Assembly (NCBI RefSeq): GCF_039649665.1
Contig: NZ_JBDJAW010000002.1
Coordinates: 124,001 to 188,000, forward strand
Reading direction: 5' to 3'
DNA from: Microbispora sp. ZYX-F-249
GTDB taxonomy: Bacteria; Actinomycetota; Actinomycetes; Streptosporangiales; Streptosporangiaceae
Length of the DNA stretch: 64,000 nucleotides
The notes below the pieces were generated by a model. It saw nothing but the letters and a program-made list of their open reading frames with translations. It was not told the DNA's origin and made no database searches. The position numbers and the translations under genes are program-made. Shown here piece by piece: positions 32,129 through 42,999 of the stretch (the stretch's first letter is position 1; each line of letters begins with the position of its first letter).

Positions 32129-33511
32129 TCACGGGCTGGTGCACGTGATGGAGGGCATCGACGGCGTACCGGTGCCGAGGAAGCCGAACGTGCTCGAGCC
32201 GGACGCGGGGATCGAGCCGTTGTACGAGGCGTTCGTCACTCTGACGGCGGAGCCGTTGACGCTCAGCGTGCCGTTCCACACCTGGTTGATCGTCTGGCCG
32301 CCGCTCAGCGTCCAGCCGACGGTCCACCCGTTGATCGCCGAAGTGCCCGCCGTCACCGTCACCTCGCCCTGGAAGCCCCCGGACCAGGAGTTCACCGTAC
32401 GGTAGCTCGCCGTGCAGGCGCGCGACGCCGACGGGCTGGCGGACGGCGACGGCGACGGCGAAATCGGCGGGCTTGCGGACGGCGACGTGGACGGGCTGGC
32501 GGGCGGGCTGGCGGACGGCGACGTGGACGGGCTGGCCGACGGTGACGACCCGCCCGGCGGCACGTACGGGCACTTGCTCCGGTACATCGAGACGTTGGCG
32601 GAGTCCGCCAGTTGCGGGCACAGGAACTGGGTGTACCGGGTGTCGTCGTCGAGGAAAATCTTCAACCAGGGGATCAGCACCCGCATCTCGGTGGTGTTCG
32701 CGCGGGTCGCGAACAGGTGGTCCACACCGGTGATCTCCACCCACGCGCTCGGCGTCGAAGCCGGGATGGTGGTGTACAGCCCGTTGAGGTAGGACCGTGT
32801 GACGGTCGTGTCCCTCTCGCCCGAGATGAACATCGTCGGCACGCGGTCGTTGTACAGGCTGTAGTCCCCGACCGGCGAGCCGGGCGCGAGTCCGACCGCG
32901 GCCTTCAGCGTGGGCCGCCGGAGCAGCGCGGACAGGACGCCTGCCCCGCCCGCGGAATGGCCGACCACCGACAACCGGTTGGGGTCGACCCGGTCGCGCA
33001 CCGCGCTGCGCTGGGTGAGGTAGTCCAGCGCGGCGAGCAGCTGGGTTCCCCGGGCGTCCGCGCTGTCGGTGCGGCTGTTGGTCTCGATCCCGATCACTAC
33101 GAAGCCGAAGGACGCGAGCCAGGGGCCCATCCACGCTTCCTCGTTGGCGAACAGGGCGGAGTAGCCCGGCACGATCGCGACGCCGCCGAAGGTCCCCTGA
33201 CCGGTGTCCGTCGGGTAGTAGATCACACCGCTGCCGAAGCCGTTCCCGGGCGGCACGCTGATCTGCGCGGTGGCGAACGTCCCCCGGGTGGCCGACACGC
33301 TGGCCAGGGTCGGGTTGGGACCCCGCTGATAGGGATTGTCGGCGGCCGATGCCGCGTGAGTCGCGATGGTCATCGAGAGCAGCCCGAGAACGGCCACCGT
33401 CGCGGCCGTCACGCGGTGCATCAAGCGGTGCATCAAGCGGCGTCCCCGGCCGGGCGGCGGCCCGAGTGCGTCGGCGGCACCATACAGAGATTCGCTCACA
33501 TGTCTTCGCAC
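32129..33511 (-). CDS. Secreted cutinase/polyester-hydrolase-fold enzyme with C-terminal CBM2
   Basis: A 460-residue secreted alpha/beta hydrolase. GTG at 33511 has GAGGAGG nine bases upstream. A long basic N-region and a hydrophobic core end at about residue 56 (THAASA). NPYQRGPNPT and DTRYTQFLC are hallmarks of the Thermobifida cutinase/LCC family of PET-active enzymes. The predicted triad is Ser186 (GHSAGG), Asp234 and His265. Cys298 and Cys314 should form the conserved C-terminal disulfide. A Ser/Pro linker (about 317-362) joins a cellulose-binding CBM2 with its surface Trp. Departures from PET-degrading relatives are Ala for Met in GHSMGG and Gly211 where they have the subsite Trp. Polyester activity is therefore uncertain. 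Plant cutin or suberin esters are likely alternatives. Confidence 0.9.
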   Translation of the reverse strand: MRRHVSESLYGAADALGPPPGRGRRLMHRLMHRVTAATVAVLGLLSMTIATHAASAADNPYQRGPNPTLASVSATRGTFATAQISVPPGNGFGSGVIYYPTDTGQGTFGGVAIVPGYSALFANEEAWMGPWLASFGFVVIGIETNSRTDSADARGTQLLAALDYLTQRSAVRDRVDPNRLSVVGHSAGGAGVLSALLRRPTLKAAVGLAPGSPVGDYSLYNDRVPTMFISGERDTTVTRSYLNGLYTTIPASTPSAWVEITGVDHLFATRANTTEMRVLIPWLKIFLDDDTRYTQFLCPQLADSANVSMYRSKCPYVPPGGSSPSASPSTSPSASPPASPSTSPSASPPISPSPSPSASPSASRACTASYRTVNSWSGGFQGEVTVTAGTSAINGWTVGWTLSGGQTINQVWNGTLSVNGSAVRVTNASYNGSIPASGSSTFGFLGTGTPSMPSITCTSP

Positions 33512-34122
33512 CGTTGTGTTCCTCCTCGTCAGACTCTGACATCAGCCGGCTCGGCGGCCTGGCCGGCGGCCGCGGTCACCGCGACGGCGACGCCGTGGAA
33601 TCCGCCGGCCGGCACTGCGGATCGGCTCAGGAGCCGGCAGCGGCTCGGAGCCGTCGGGCGGCTCCGGCCCGGTAGCGCGCTGCCGGGTCGCGGTCCGCTT
33701 CCCGCACCCCGCACTTCGCCGAGGGTCCGGCCGTCGCTGGACAGCTCGCGGAAGAACGTGCGGGGATTTCGCCGAGGGTGGACCCGGCGGGGTCCGGCGG
33801 CCCTGCCGGTGTGGGGGTCGGCCCGGACCGCCGGCGATATGGCCGTCGGATGGTGCCGGGCCCCGCGGCCGGCGCCTCTGCTGCGGGTACGTGACGTCCC
33901 GGCTGCGAAAGGTGATGCGTACCGGCGCTGTCGGGCGTGCCGATCCGATGTGGGGAGACGCCTCGCCGGCCGGGACCTGTCGCGACGGCCGCGCACCGGC
34001 GGCTCCTGCTTCCGGCGCCGCAGGCGAATGACCTTCCGGCTCGGGAGCCCCGGGCCGGGAGGAGCACCGTTCCGTGGTGCGCTCGGGTCGTACGGCGCCC
34101 GGTCACGCGCGTGACGTCTCGT

Positions 34123-34136
34123 TGTTAGCGCTCACA
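34123..34136. promoter_or_regulatory. LacI-family-like operator TGTTAGCGCTCACA
   Basis: A 14-bp near-palindrome centred on AGCGCT, the pattern used by actinobacterial LacI-family repressors of polysaccharide-degradation genes. The nearest gene reading away from it to the left is the CBM2 hydrolase, about 610 bases off. No gene starts close to the right. It may be an orphan site. Confidence 0.45.
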
Positions 34137-34414
34137 TTTTGTCTGCCGGTCGAGCCCCTCTCCGCCGGGGTGGACAGCGGTGGTGTCGGGCGGAGCAAAC
34201 ACGAGGTCAAGCGCCACTGTCAAGCGCCCGGCGTACGGGTTCGCGTCGCCCCATGATTGCGAGCGTGGGCTGACTGGGCGTTAGCGTGAGGCCGCCCGCC
34301 GAAGCGGCGTCTCCCACGGTGAAATTTTCATCATGCTTCCTCGCCCGGGGCACAACTGGAGGGCATGTCAGGGCGGCGCTCCCGCCCCTTGCGCGGCGGC
34401 GCGCATGCCGCCTC

Positions 34415-34459
34415 AGAGCGAGCCGGACCAGAGCGAGCCGGACCAGAGCGAGCCGGACC
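34415..34459. repeat. 15-bp tandem repeat, three copies
   Basis: AGAGCGAGCCGGACC is repeated three times exactly, just beyond the stop of the DUF1707 gene. I see no coding role. Confidence 0.85.
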
Positions 34460-34472
34460 GGGGCGGCCCGGA

Positions 34473-35162
34473 TTAGTGCAGGCCGTGGCGACCGCGGTCG
34501 GGCAGGTCGTATCCGCCGTGGCCCGGGCGCTGCCGGCGCTCCTGCCACCACTCGCTCCAGGCGAACCAGCCGCGCTTGATCGGGTCGGCCCGGGAGTCTC
34601 CGATGATCTTCACGTCGCCCATGAGCACGTACGCCGTGACCTTGACGACGGGGGCGGACTGGCCGCGCGGGGCCTCGACCACCTGAACCTTCTTGTCCCC
34701 CAGGATCGTGACTCCGGACAGCTCGACGTCGACGCCGTCCGGCACGATGATCTTGACGTCGCCCATCACGCACGTGGCGACGATGTCCACCTCACGCCCG
34801 CGCACCTCGGCCTCGCGCAGGTCGAGGACCACGTCGCCCATCACACAGACCGCGCCGATGCCGTCGTCGATCCGCCACGTGCCGGTCCTCTTGGCGTCGC
34901 CCAGCACCGCCACGATCCACTTGCGCGCCCTGCTCCCCCGGGCGGCCGGCGCCACGGGAGCGGAGACCGGGGCGGCACCCGGCAGGTCGGCGGTGATCTG
35001 GGCGAGCTCGCCGTGGGTCTGCGCCAGGTAGGCGGCCTCGGTACGCTCGGTCAGTTCGGCGAGGGTCAGCCGTCCCTCCGCGGACGCCACCCGCAGCCGC
35101 TCCACCACGGACTCGCGTTCGGCGTCGGATGCCCGCATTCCACCCGGATCAGTCACGCCCAT
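34473..35162 (-). CDS. DUF1707 protein with LiaF-like cell-wall-stress domain
   Basis: A protein of about 229 residues. The N-terminal DUF1707 motif (MRASDAERESVVERLRVASAEGRL) is at about residues 9-32. The middle part has repeated VMGDV turns (CVMGDVVLDL, CVMGDVKIIV, VLMGDVKIIG), the beta-helix pattern of the LiaF C-terminal domain that senses envelope stress. The Trp-rich tail (GWFAWSEWWQERR) may sit at the membrane. There is no clear signal peptide. The start is the ATG at 35160-35162, and a GTG six bases later is possible. A role in envelope stress is by family analogy. Confidence 0.82.
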   Translation of the reverse strand: MGVTDPGGMRASDAERESVVERLRVASAEGRLTLAELTERTEAAYLAQTHGELAQITADLPGAAPVSAPVAPAARGSRARKWIVAVLGDAKRTGTWRIDDGIGAVCVMGDVVLDLREAEVRGREVDIVATCVMGDVKIIVPDGVDVELSGVTILGDKKVQVVEAPRGQSAPVVKVTAYVLMGDVKIIGDSRADPIKRGWFAWSEWWQERRQRPGHGGYDLPDRGRHGLH

Positions 35163-35286
35163 CACCGTATCCCGGCCGGCGCCGCTCCCCTATCCTCCTC
35201 GGGAACGATCCCGGAACCCTTCCAGGGTGCGGCGGGAGGACGATCCCTGACGACGACGCCGCCCGGGGCTGTGTGAGCATGGAATC

Positions 35287-36849
35287 GTGACCCGCAGCAG
35301 GTTGCTCGAGGCGATAGCGGGAGGGGACGTCGCGCGGGTGGCGGCGATGCTGCACCCGGACACCGCCGTGAACCCCGCTCAGGGAACGACGCCGCTCTAC
35401 CGGGCGGCGGTCGCCGGTCACCACGACATCGTCAGGCTGCTCCTGGAGTACGGCGCCGACCCCGACCGGCCGAGCGGAGGGCACGAGGAGGGCCTTCCGC
35501 TCTGCGCGGCGGCGTGCTGGGACCACGCCGAGACCGTGCAGGCGCTGCTCGACGGCGGCGCCGACCCCGACGCGGCGGAGGAGGGCGGCTGGACGGCCCT
35601 GCTGTGGGCCGCGGCCAACGGCAACCTCGAGTCGGCCGACATCCTGCTCGACGCGGGGGCCGACCCCGGCCGGGCCGACGACGACGGCGACACCCCGCTG
35701 ACGCTGGCCGCGATCTTCGGGGCGTACGGGATCGTCTGGTCCCTCCTCGAACACGGCGCCGATCCGTCCGCGCCCGGCTGGGACGGCGCGACCCCGCTGG
35801 AGATCTCCTCACGGCTCGCGGCGGCGGATCTCGAAGCCATGCTGCGCGAGGAGGTCTCCGCGAGGGTGGAGGGCGAGCACACCGTGCTGGTGGCGCACGG
35901 CTCCGCGCCGGACGGCACCCGGCGGGTCACGGTCGAGGCGCGGGGCGCCGACGGCGGCTACTCGATCACCCGCCAGCGCGGCCACGCCGCCGTCGCGACG
36001 GTCCTGGAGTCGGCGCTCGGCCTGCGGCCGTCCGCGGACGTGCTGCTCAGGCGGGTGCTGCCGTACCGCGACCTGGACGAGGACGACGAGACGTGGTGGG
36101 CGGCCGTCCACGCGCTGCAGTCCCGCCACGACGAGGAGACGTTCCTCGCGCTGACCCGGCTGTGCGAGAGCGACGACCCGGTGGAGCGGGAGTTCGGCGT
36201 CGACGTGCTCGCGGAGTTCGGCCAGGAGACACGGCCCGGCCGGGAGAGGGTGGTCGGTCAGGAGACGGGAGTCGGCCAGGAGACGCGGCCCGGCCGGGAA
36301 ACGGTGATCGGCCGGGACGCGGGGCGCGCTCCCTACCGGGACCGCACTCTGGCGATCCTCCGCGACATGGCCCGGCACGAGAGCGAGCCGGCGGTCGTCG
36401 AGGCGCTGCTGCACGCGTTCGGCCACCACGCCGACGAGCGGGCGCTCCCCGAGGTGCTGGACATCGTCAACAGCCCGGGCCGGAAGCCGACCGTCCACGA
36501 CCCCGTCGCGCTCGCCGCGGTCCTGCCGCCGGACGACGAGGACGGGCTGGCCACGCTGATCCGGCTGAGCGAGTGCCCCGACGACGAGGTGCGCGACTGG
36601 GCGACGATGGGGATCGCGGGCCTGGCCGCCGACAGCGCCCGTATCAGGGAGGCCCTGACCACGCGGCTGGCGGACCGCGATCTGACGACGGTGGCCGAGG
36701 CCGCGCGGGGCCTGGCCGGGCGCGGGGACCGGCGCGCGCTCGACGGGATCCACCGGGTGCTGTGCGAGGCGGGGGCCGACCAGGACTACGCCCGCGATCT
36801 CGCCCTGGAGGCGGCCCAGGAGCTCGGTCTGGAGATCTCGGGCGCCTGA
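35287..36849 (+). CDS. Ankyrin-repeat protein with HEAT-like C-terminal half
   Basis: A 520-residue protein. Four to five ankyrin repeats (residues about 1-185) carry TPLYRAAVAGHHDIVRLLL- and TALLWAAANG-type units with GADP turns. The second half has helical HEAT-like repeats (ERALPEVLDIV, DDEVRDWATMG, RRALDGIHRVL). Between them is an Arg/Glu/Gly-rich stretch in which GQETRPGRE occurs twice, from a short in-frame DNA repeat near 36220-36320. There is no signal peptide or membrane helix. It is probably a protein-interaction scaffold whose partner is unknown. The start GTG at 35287 has little ribosome-binding sequence. Confidence 0.86.
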   Translation: MTRSRLLEAIAGGDVARVAAMLHPDTAVNPAQGTTPLYRAAVAGHHDIVRLLLEYGADPDRPSGGHEEGLPLCAAACWDHAETVQALLDGGADPDAAEEGGWTALLWAAANGNLESADILLDAGADPGRADDDGDTPLTLAAIFGAYGIVWSLLEHGADPSAPGWDGATPLEISSRLAAADLEAMLREEVSARVEGEHTVLVAHGSAPDGTRRVTVEARGADGGYSITRQRGHAAVATVLESALGLRPSADVLLRRVLPYRDLDEDDETWWAAVHALQSRHDEETFLALTRLCESDDPVEREFGVDVLAEFGQETRPGRERVVGQETGVGQETRPGRETVIGRDAGRAPYRDRTLAILRDMARHESEPAVVEALLHAFGHHADERALPEVLDIVNSPGRKPTVHDPVALAAVLPPDDEDGLATLIRLSECPDDEVRDWATMGIAGLAADSARIREALTTRLADRDLTTVAEAARGLAGRGDRRALDGIHRVLCEAGADQDYARDLALEAAQELGLEISGA

Positions 36850-36981
36850 CCGGACCCGGATCCCGCCCGGTGTTTGTCCCGGCCGCCCGGAGTGTTGAGA
36901 TGGAGTCCCGGCAATACCGGACTCCCCGCATCGTGGACGTCCCGGATGGACGATTCCCGGCATCGACCGCAGGAGGACCCA

Positions 36982-38592
36982 GTGACCCACGAGGTGACCA
37001 ACCAGGTGCCCCCGCTGACCGGCCACGACGTCTCGGCCGATCACGCGCTGCTGGAGGGGCTCGCCAGGGAGGGGGCGGACTGGGCGACCGGAGAGCTGCG
37101 ACAGCTCGGCCTGCTGGCCGGCTCGGCGAAGGCGCAGGAGTGGGGGCGGCTGGCCAACGAGCACCCGCCCGTCCTGCGCACCCACGACCGGTACGGCAAC
37201 AGGATCGACGAGGTCGAGTTCCACCCGGCCTGGCACGAGCTCATGGCGGTCGCGGTCGAGAGCGGTGCGCACGCCGCGCCCTGGACGTCGGCACGGCCGG
37301 GGGCGCACGTCGCCAGGGCCGCCAAGTTCTTCACCTGGTCCCAGGTCGAGGCCGGGCACGGCTGCCCGATCTCCATGACGTACGCCGCCGTGGCCGCGCT
37401 GCGGCACTCGCCGTCGCTGCGGGCGGAGTGGGAGCCGCTGCTGGCCTCCCGGACGTACGACTTCGGGCTGCGCCCGCCGCAGGACAAGCGGGGCGTGCTG
37501 GCCGGGATGGCGATGACCGAGAAGCAGGGCGGCTCCGACGTGCGGGCCAACACCACGCGCGCCGAGCCGCTGGGCGACGGCAGCTTCGCCCTGACCGGCC
37601 ACAAGTGGTTCAACTCCGCCCCGATGTGCGACGTGTTCCTGGTGCTGGCGCAGGCCCCGGGCGGGCTGTCGTGCTTCCTGCTCCCCCGCGTGCTGCCCGA
37701 CGGCACCCGCAACGCGGTGCGGCTGATGCGGCTGAAGGACAAGCTCGGCAACCGGTCGAACGCCTCCGCCGAGGTCGAGTACGAGGGCGCCGTCGCCTTC
37801 CTCGTCGGCGAGGAGGGCCGGGGCGTCCGCACGATCATCGAGATGGTGAACATGACCAGGCTCGACTGCGTGATCGGCTCGGCCGCCGGCATGCGGTACG
37901 GGCTGGCGCAGGCGCTCCACCACGCCCGCCACCGCACGGCGTTCGGCCGGACGCTGGCCGAGCAGCCGCTGATGCGCTCGGTGCTCGCCGACCTGGCGCT
38001 GGAGTCCGAGGCGGCGACCACGCTCATGACGCGCCTGGCGGGGGCGACCGACCGGGCGATCCGGGGCGACGCGGCCGAGGGCCTGTTCCGGCGGGCCGCG
38101 CTCGCCGCGGCCAAATACTGGGTGTGCAAGCGGGCGCCGGTCCACGCGGCCGAGGCGCTGGAGTGCCTCGGGGGCAACGGCTACGTCGAGGAGTCGCAGA
38201 TGCCCCGGCTGTTCCGCGAGTCGCCGCTGAACGGCATCTGGGAGGGCTCGGGCAACGTGGCCGCCCTCGACCTCATGCGGGTGCTGGCCAGGGAGCCGGA
38301 GGCGGTCGAGGCGTTCTTCGCCGAGGTGGCGGCGGCCGGGGACAGACGGGTCGCCGACGCGGCCGAGCGGGCGCTCAAGACGCTCGCCGGCGCGGGAGAG
38401 GCCGACGCGCGCCGGGTGGCCGAGGAGATGACGCTGGTCCTGCAGGCGTCCCTGCTCGTACGGCACGCCCCCGCCGCGGTGGCCGACGCGTTCTGCGCCT
38501 CGCGCCTGTCCGGCGACTGGGGACGCGCCTTCGGCACGCTGCCGCCGGGCCTCGACCTCGACGCGATCCTCGACCGCGCGGCGCCGGCGTGA
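36982..38592 (+). CDS. Acyl-CoA dehydrogenase family protein, AidB-like
   Basis: A 536-residue flavoprotein. FAD-binding acyl-CoA dehydrogenase motifs are AMTEKQGGSDVRANTT (about residues 182-197), HKWFNSAPMCDVFLVLA (about 210-226) and GIWEGSGNVAALD near 420. Length, the GLRPPQDKRGV stretch and the extra N-terminal domain match AidB, the flavoprotein made during the adaptive response to alkylation in E. coli. The start is GTG 36982, with AGGAGG nine bases upstream. No other alkylation-response gene is adjacent, so involvement in DNA protection is by homology only. Confidence 0.88.
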   Translation: MTHEVTNQVPPLTGHDVSADHALLEGLAREGADWATGELRQLGLLAGSAKAQEWGRLANEHPPVLRTHDRYGNRIDEVEFHPAWHELMAVAVESGAHAAPWTSARPGAHVARAAKFFTWSQVEAGHGCPISMTYAAVAALRHSPSLRAEWEPLLASRTYDFGLRPPQDKRGVLAGMAMTEKQGGSDVRANTTRAEPLGDGSFALTGHKWFNSAPMCDVFLVLAQAPGGLSCFLLPRVLPDGTRNAVRLMRLKDKLGNRSNASAEVEYEGAVAFLVGEEGRGVRTIIEMVNMTRLDCVIGSAAGMRYGLAQALHHARHRTAFGRTLAEQPLMRSVLADLALESEAATTLMTRLAGATDRAIRGDAAEGLFRRAALAAAKYWVCKRAPVHAAEALECLGGNGYVEESQMPRLFRESPLNGIWEGSGNVAALDLMRVLAREPEAVEAFFAEVAAAGDRRVADAAERALKTLAGAGEADARRVAEEMTLVLQASLLVRHAPAAVADAFCASRLSGDWGRAFGTLPPGLDLDAILDRAAPA

Positions 38593-38680
38593 GCCGACCG
38601 GCCATGCCGGTGAGCCCGGCGCACCGGCGGCGGCGTTAAGGTCACTGTGGATAGGCTCCGCTTACTGAAGGGATATCGCC

Positions 38681-39109
38681 ATGGCGACCACTCGTACCGC
38701 GACGACGCAGTGGAAGGGCGCGCTGCTCGACGGTTCGGGCACCGTTTCGCTCGACTCCTCGGGGGTCGGCACCTTCGACGTCTCCTGGCCCTCCCGGGCG
38801 GAGGAGGCCAACGGCAAGACGAGCCCGGAGGAGCTGATCGCCGCCGCCCACTCCTCGTGCTTCTCGATGGCCCTGTCCAACGGCCTGGCCAAGGCGGGCA
38901 CGCCGCCGCAGTCGCTGGAGACCCGCGCGGACGTGACCTTCCAGCCGGGTGAGGGCATCACCGGCATCGTGATCTCCGTCCGGGGACAGGTGCCCGGCAT
39001 CTCGGCCGAGGACTTCCAGCAGGCCGCCGAGACGGCCAAGGCGAACTGCCCGGTGAGCAAGGCGCTCGCCGGCACGACGATCAGCCTCAAGGCCGAGCTC
39101 GTCGGCTGA
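38681..39109 (+). CDS. OsmC-family peroxiredoxin
   Basis: A 142-residue OsmC protein. The two redox Cys are at 60 (AAHSSCFSM) and 123 (KANCPVSKAL), and Glu51 (EELIAAAHS) is in place. Such enzymes reduce organic hydroperoxides. GAAGGG-type sequence precedes the ATG. The gene is followed nine bases after its stop by a strong terminator, so it is transcribed alone or with the acyl-CoA dehydrogenase gene. Confidence 0.93.
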   Translation: MATTRTATTQWKGALLDGSGTVSLDSSGVGTFDVSWPSRAEEANGKTSPEELIAAAHSSCFSMALSNGLAKAGTPPQSLETRADVTFQPGEGITGIVISVRGQVPGISAEDFQQAAETAKANCPVSKALAGTTISLKAELVG

Positions 39110-39117
39110 GCGTCAGC

Positions 39118-39154
39118 GGGAGCCCCCGCCGGACCCGATCCGGCGGGGGCTCCC
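39118..39154 (+). terminator. Strong terminator after osmC-like gene
   Basis: Arms GGGAGCCCCCGCCGG and CCGGCGGGGGCTCCC pair over 15 bases around a 7-base loop. Confidence 0.88.
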
Positions 39155-39223
39155 GCGTTCCCGCGCGAGAGCAGGGGGCGTCGCGGGTGCACGATTCGCC
39201 CCGGCAGTGGAGAATGAGGTTAC

Positions 39224-41341
<2,118 letters not shown>

Positions 41342-41509
41342 TCCACGCGGCCCCGCGCATGGGTGACCGGCGCGCCCGAAGCCGATGAGGGCGAAGCGGA
41401 GCAGGCTCCCGGGCCCTCCATGGACCCCGTACGAGCGAGAGCGGTAGGGACGAACGCGGCATTGACCCCCATAGGGGACTATCCCGCCCAGTTCGTTACG
41501 CTCAAGCGG

Positions 41510-42601
41510 GTGACCAGGACATCAGTGCAGGCCGGCCTGCCGCCGAAGCCCCGGGCGGCGGTGGTGCGGGACGCCCTCGGGGTGGGCACGGCCGTCGGCC
41601 TGTCCGGCTTCGCGTTCGGCGTCACCTCCGCGGGCGCGGGGATGAGCGTCGCGCAGACCTGCGTGCTGTCGCTGTTCGTGTTCACCGGGGCCTCCCAGTT
41701 CGCGCTGGTGGGCGCGCTCGGCACCGGCGGGAACCCGCTCGCCGCCGCGGCCGGGGCGCTGCTGCTCGGCGTCCGCAACGCCTTCTACGGGCTGCGGCTG
41801 TCGCAGTTGCTGGGGCTGCCCGCGGCGGTCCGTCCGTTCGCCGCGCAGTGGGTGATCGACGAGACCTCCGCCGTGGCCCTGGCCCAGCCCGACCGGCGCC
41901 TCGCCCGGCTCGGGTTCACGGTCACCGGGGCCAGCCTGTACGCCGGCTGGAACATCACCACGTTCCTGGGCGCGCTGGGCGCCTCCGCGCTGGGCGACCC
42001 GGCGGCCTGGGGGCTCGACGTCGCCGGTCCGGCCGTCTTCCTCGCCCTGCTCCTCCCCATGCTCCGGGGCCGCTCCACGGCGGCATCCGATGCTGCCGGG
42101 ACCGATGCTGCCGTCCCCGGCGGCGTTGCGGACCAGCGGCCGATCGCGACGACGGGCCCGGCGGGCACGGGTACGTCCGGGGGCACGGCGAGGAGCACGG
42201 TAGGAAGCACGGTAGGGGGCACGCCAGGAGGCACGCCAGGAGGCACGGCGAGGAGCACGGCCTTCCCGTGGCAGGAGGCGGCGGTGGCGGCGCTGGCCGT
42301 CGTGCTGGCCCTCGCCTGCGTGCCGTTCGTCCCCGCGGGCGTGCCGGTGCTGGTGGCCGTGCTCGCCGCACCGGCCGTGCTGGCCGTGTCCCGGCTCCGT
42401 GCCCGCCACAGTTCCCGCCGCTCGCCCCGCCACAGTTCCCGCCGCTCGCCCCGCCACAGTTCCCGCCGCTCGCCCCGGCTCAGTGCCGGCCACAGTGCCG
42501 GCCACAGTGCCGGCCACAGTGCCGGCCACAGTGCCGGCCACAGTGCCGGCCACAGTGCCCCCCGCAGTGCCCGCCGCTCGCCCCGAGGAGAACGCCGATG
42601 A
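41510..42601 (+). CDS. azlC: AzlC-family branched-chain amino-acid exporter subunit with repeat-built tail
   Basis: An AzlC protein of 363 residues, where about 230-250 is normal. The core (residues 1-185) has the typical [22 protein letters not shown] and VRNAFYG segments. A Gly/Thr-rich insertion (about 190-255) comes from 12-bp DNA repeats and precedes the last membrane helices. A 65-residue Arg/Ser/His-rich tail is encoded by 24-bp and 12-bp tandem repeats. Start GTG 41510. The stop overlaps azlD (ATGA). AzlCD pairs export branched-chain amino acids or analogues. The tail may have grown by slippage. Confidence 0.86.
   Translation: MTRTSVQAGLPPKPRAAVVRDALGVGTAVGLSGFAFGVTSAGAGMSVAQTCVLSLFVFTGASQFALVGALGTGGNPLAAAAGALLLGVRNAFYGLRLSQLLGLPAAVRPFAAQWVIDETSAVALAQPDRRLARLGFTVTGASLYAGWNITTFLGALGASALGDPAAWGLDVAGPAVFLALLLPMLRGRSTAASDAAGTDAAVPGGVADQRPIATTGPAGTGTSGGTARSTVGSTVGGTPGGTPGGTARSTAFPWQEAAVAALAVVLALACVPFVPAGVPVLVAVLAAPAVLAVSRLRARHSSRRSPRHSSRRSPRHSSRRSPRLSAGHSAGHSAGHSAGHSAGHSAGHSAPRSARRSPRGERR
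42404..42564 (+). repeat. 24-bp and 12-bp tandem repeats in the azlC 3' end
   Basis: Three exact copies of a 24-bp unit starting CGCCACAGTTCCCGCC (42404-42475) are followed by six to seven copies of a 12-bp unit CAGTGCCGGCCA. Both lengths are multiples of three, so the frame is kept, encoding RHSSRRSP and SAGH repeats. Confidence 0.95.
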
Positions 42602-42903
42602 TCTGGGCCGCGATCGTGGTCACCGCCGCCGGGTGCTACGCCGTGAAGCTGCTCGGGCTGTCGGTCCCGGCGGCGGTGCTCGAACGACCGCTCGTACGCA
42701 GGCTGGCCGCGCTGGTGCCGATCGCGGCGCTGGCCGCGCTGATCGCCCTGCAGACCTTCGCCGACGGCCGCACGCTCGTCGTCGACGCCCGGGCCGCCGG
42801 GCTCGCGGCGGCGGCCGTCGCCCTGCTGCTGCGCGCGCCGTTCCTGGTGATCGTCGCGGTCGCCGTCGTCGTCACCGCCGCCGTCCGCGCCCTCACCGGC
42901 TGA
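42598..42903 (+). CDS. azlD: AzlD-family exporter subunit
   Basis: A 101-residue membrane protein with three to four helices and the usual AzlD layout (Tyr-Ala-Val-Lys early, then [20 protein letters not shown]). It is the small partner of AzlC. ATG overlaps the azlC stop, and GAGGAG stands eight bases upstream inside the repeat-free end of azlC. The pair has no visible regulator gene beside it. Confidence 0.9.
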   Translation: MIWAAIVVTAAGCYAVKLLGLSVPAAVLERPLVRRLAALVPIAALAALIALQTFADGRTLVVDARAAGLAAAAVALLLRAPFLVIVAVAVVVTAAVRALTG

Positions 42904-42999
42904 CCCGCCGCGCCGTCCGCGCCGTCCGCGCCGCCCGCGCCGGCCGGGAACCGGGCCGTCCGCCACCCGCGTGGCGCGGCCGGCGCCGCGGCAGGACGG

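Larger units (their letters stand above)
33512..34472. other. 961-bp region without a supportable gene
   Basis: Short open frames exist on both strands but none shows a recognisable domain or a convincing start. The translation products are Arg/Pro/Gly-rich and look like frame shadows. The region contains a LacI-type operator (34123-34136) next to AT-richer sequence and a 15-bp triplicate repeat (34415-34459). A decayed gene is possible. Confidence 0.6.

Noticed and set aside
33529-33996. 155-codon minus-strand frame between the hydrolase and DUF1707 genes
   Set aside because: No domain, biased Arg/Pro/Gly content, overlap with other equally open frames, and no good ribosome-binding site.
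42404-42564. CRISPR-like array
   Set aside because: Units of 12 and 24 bp follow one another directly without spacers and are in frame within azlC. They are plain tandem repeats.
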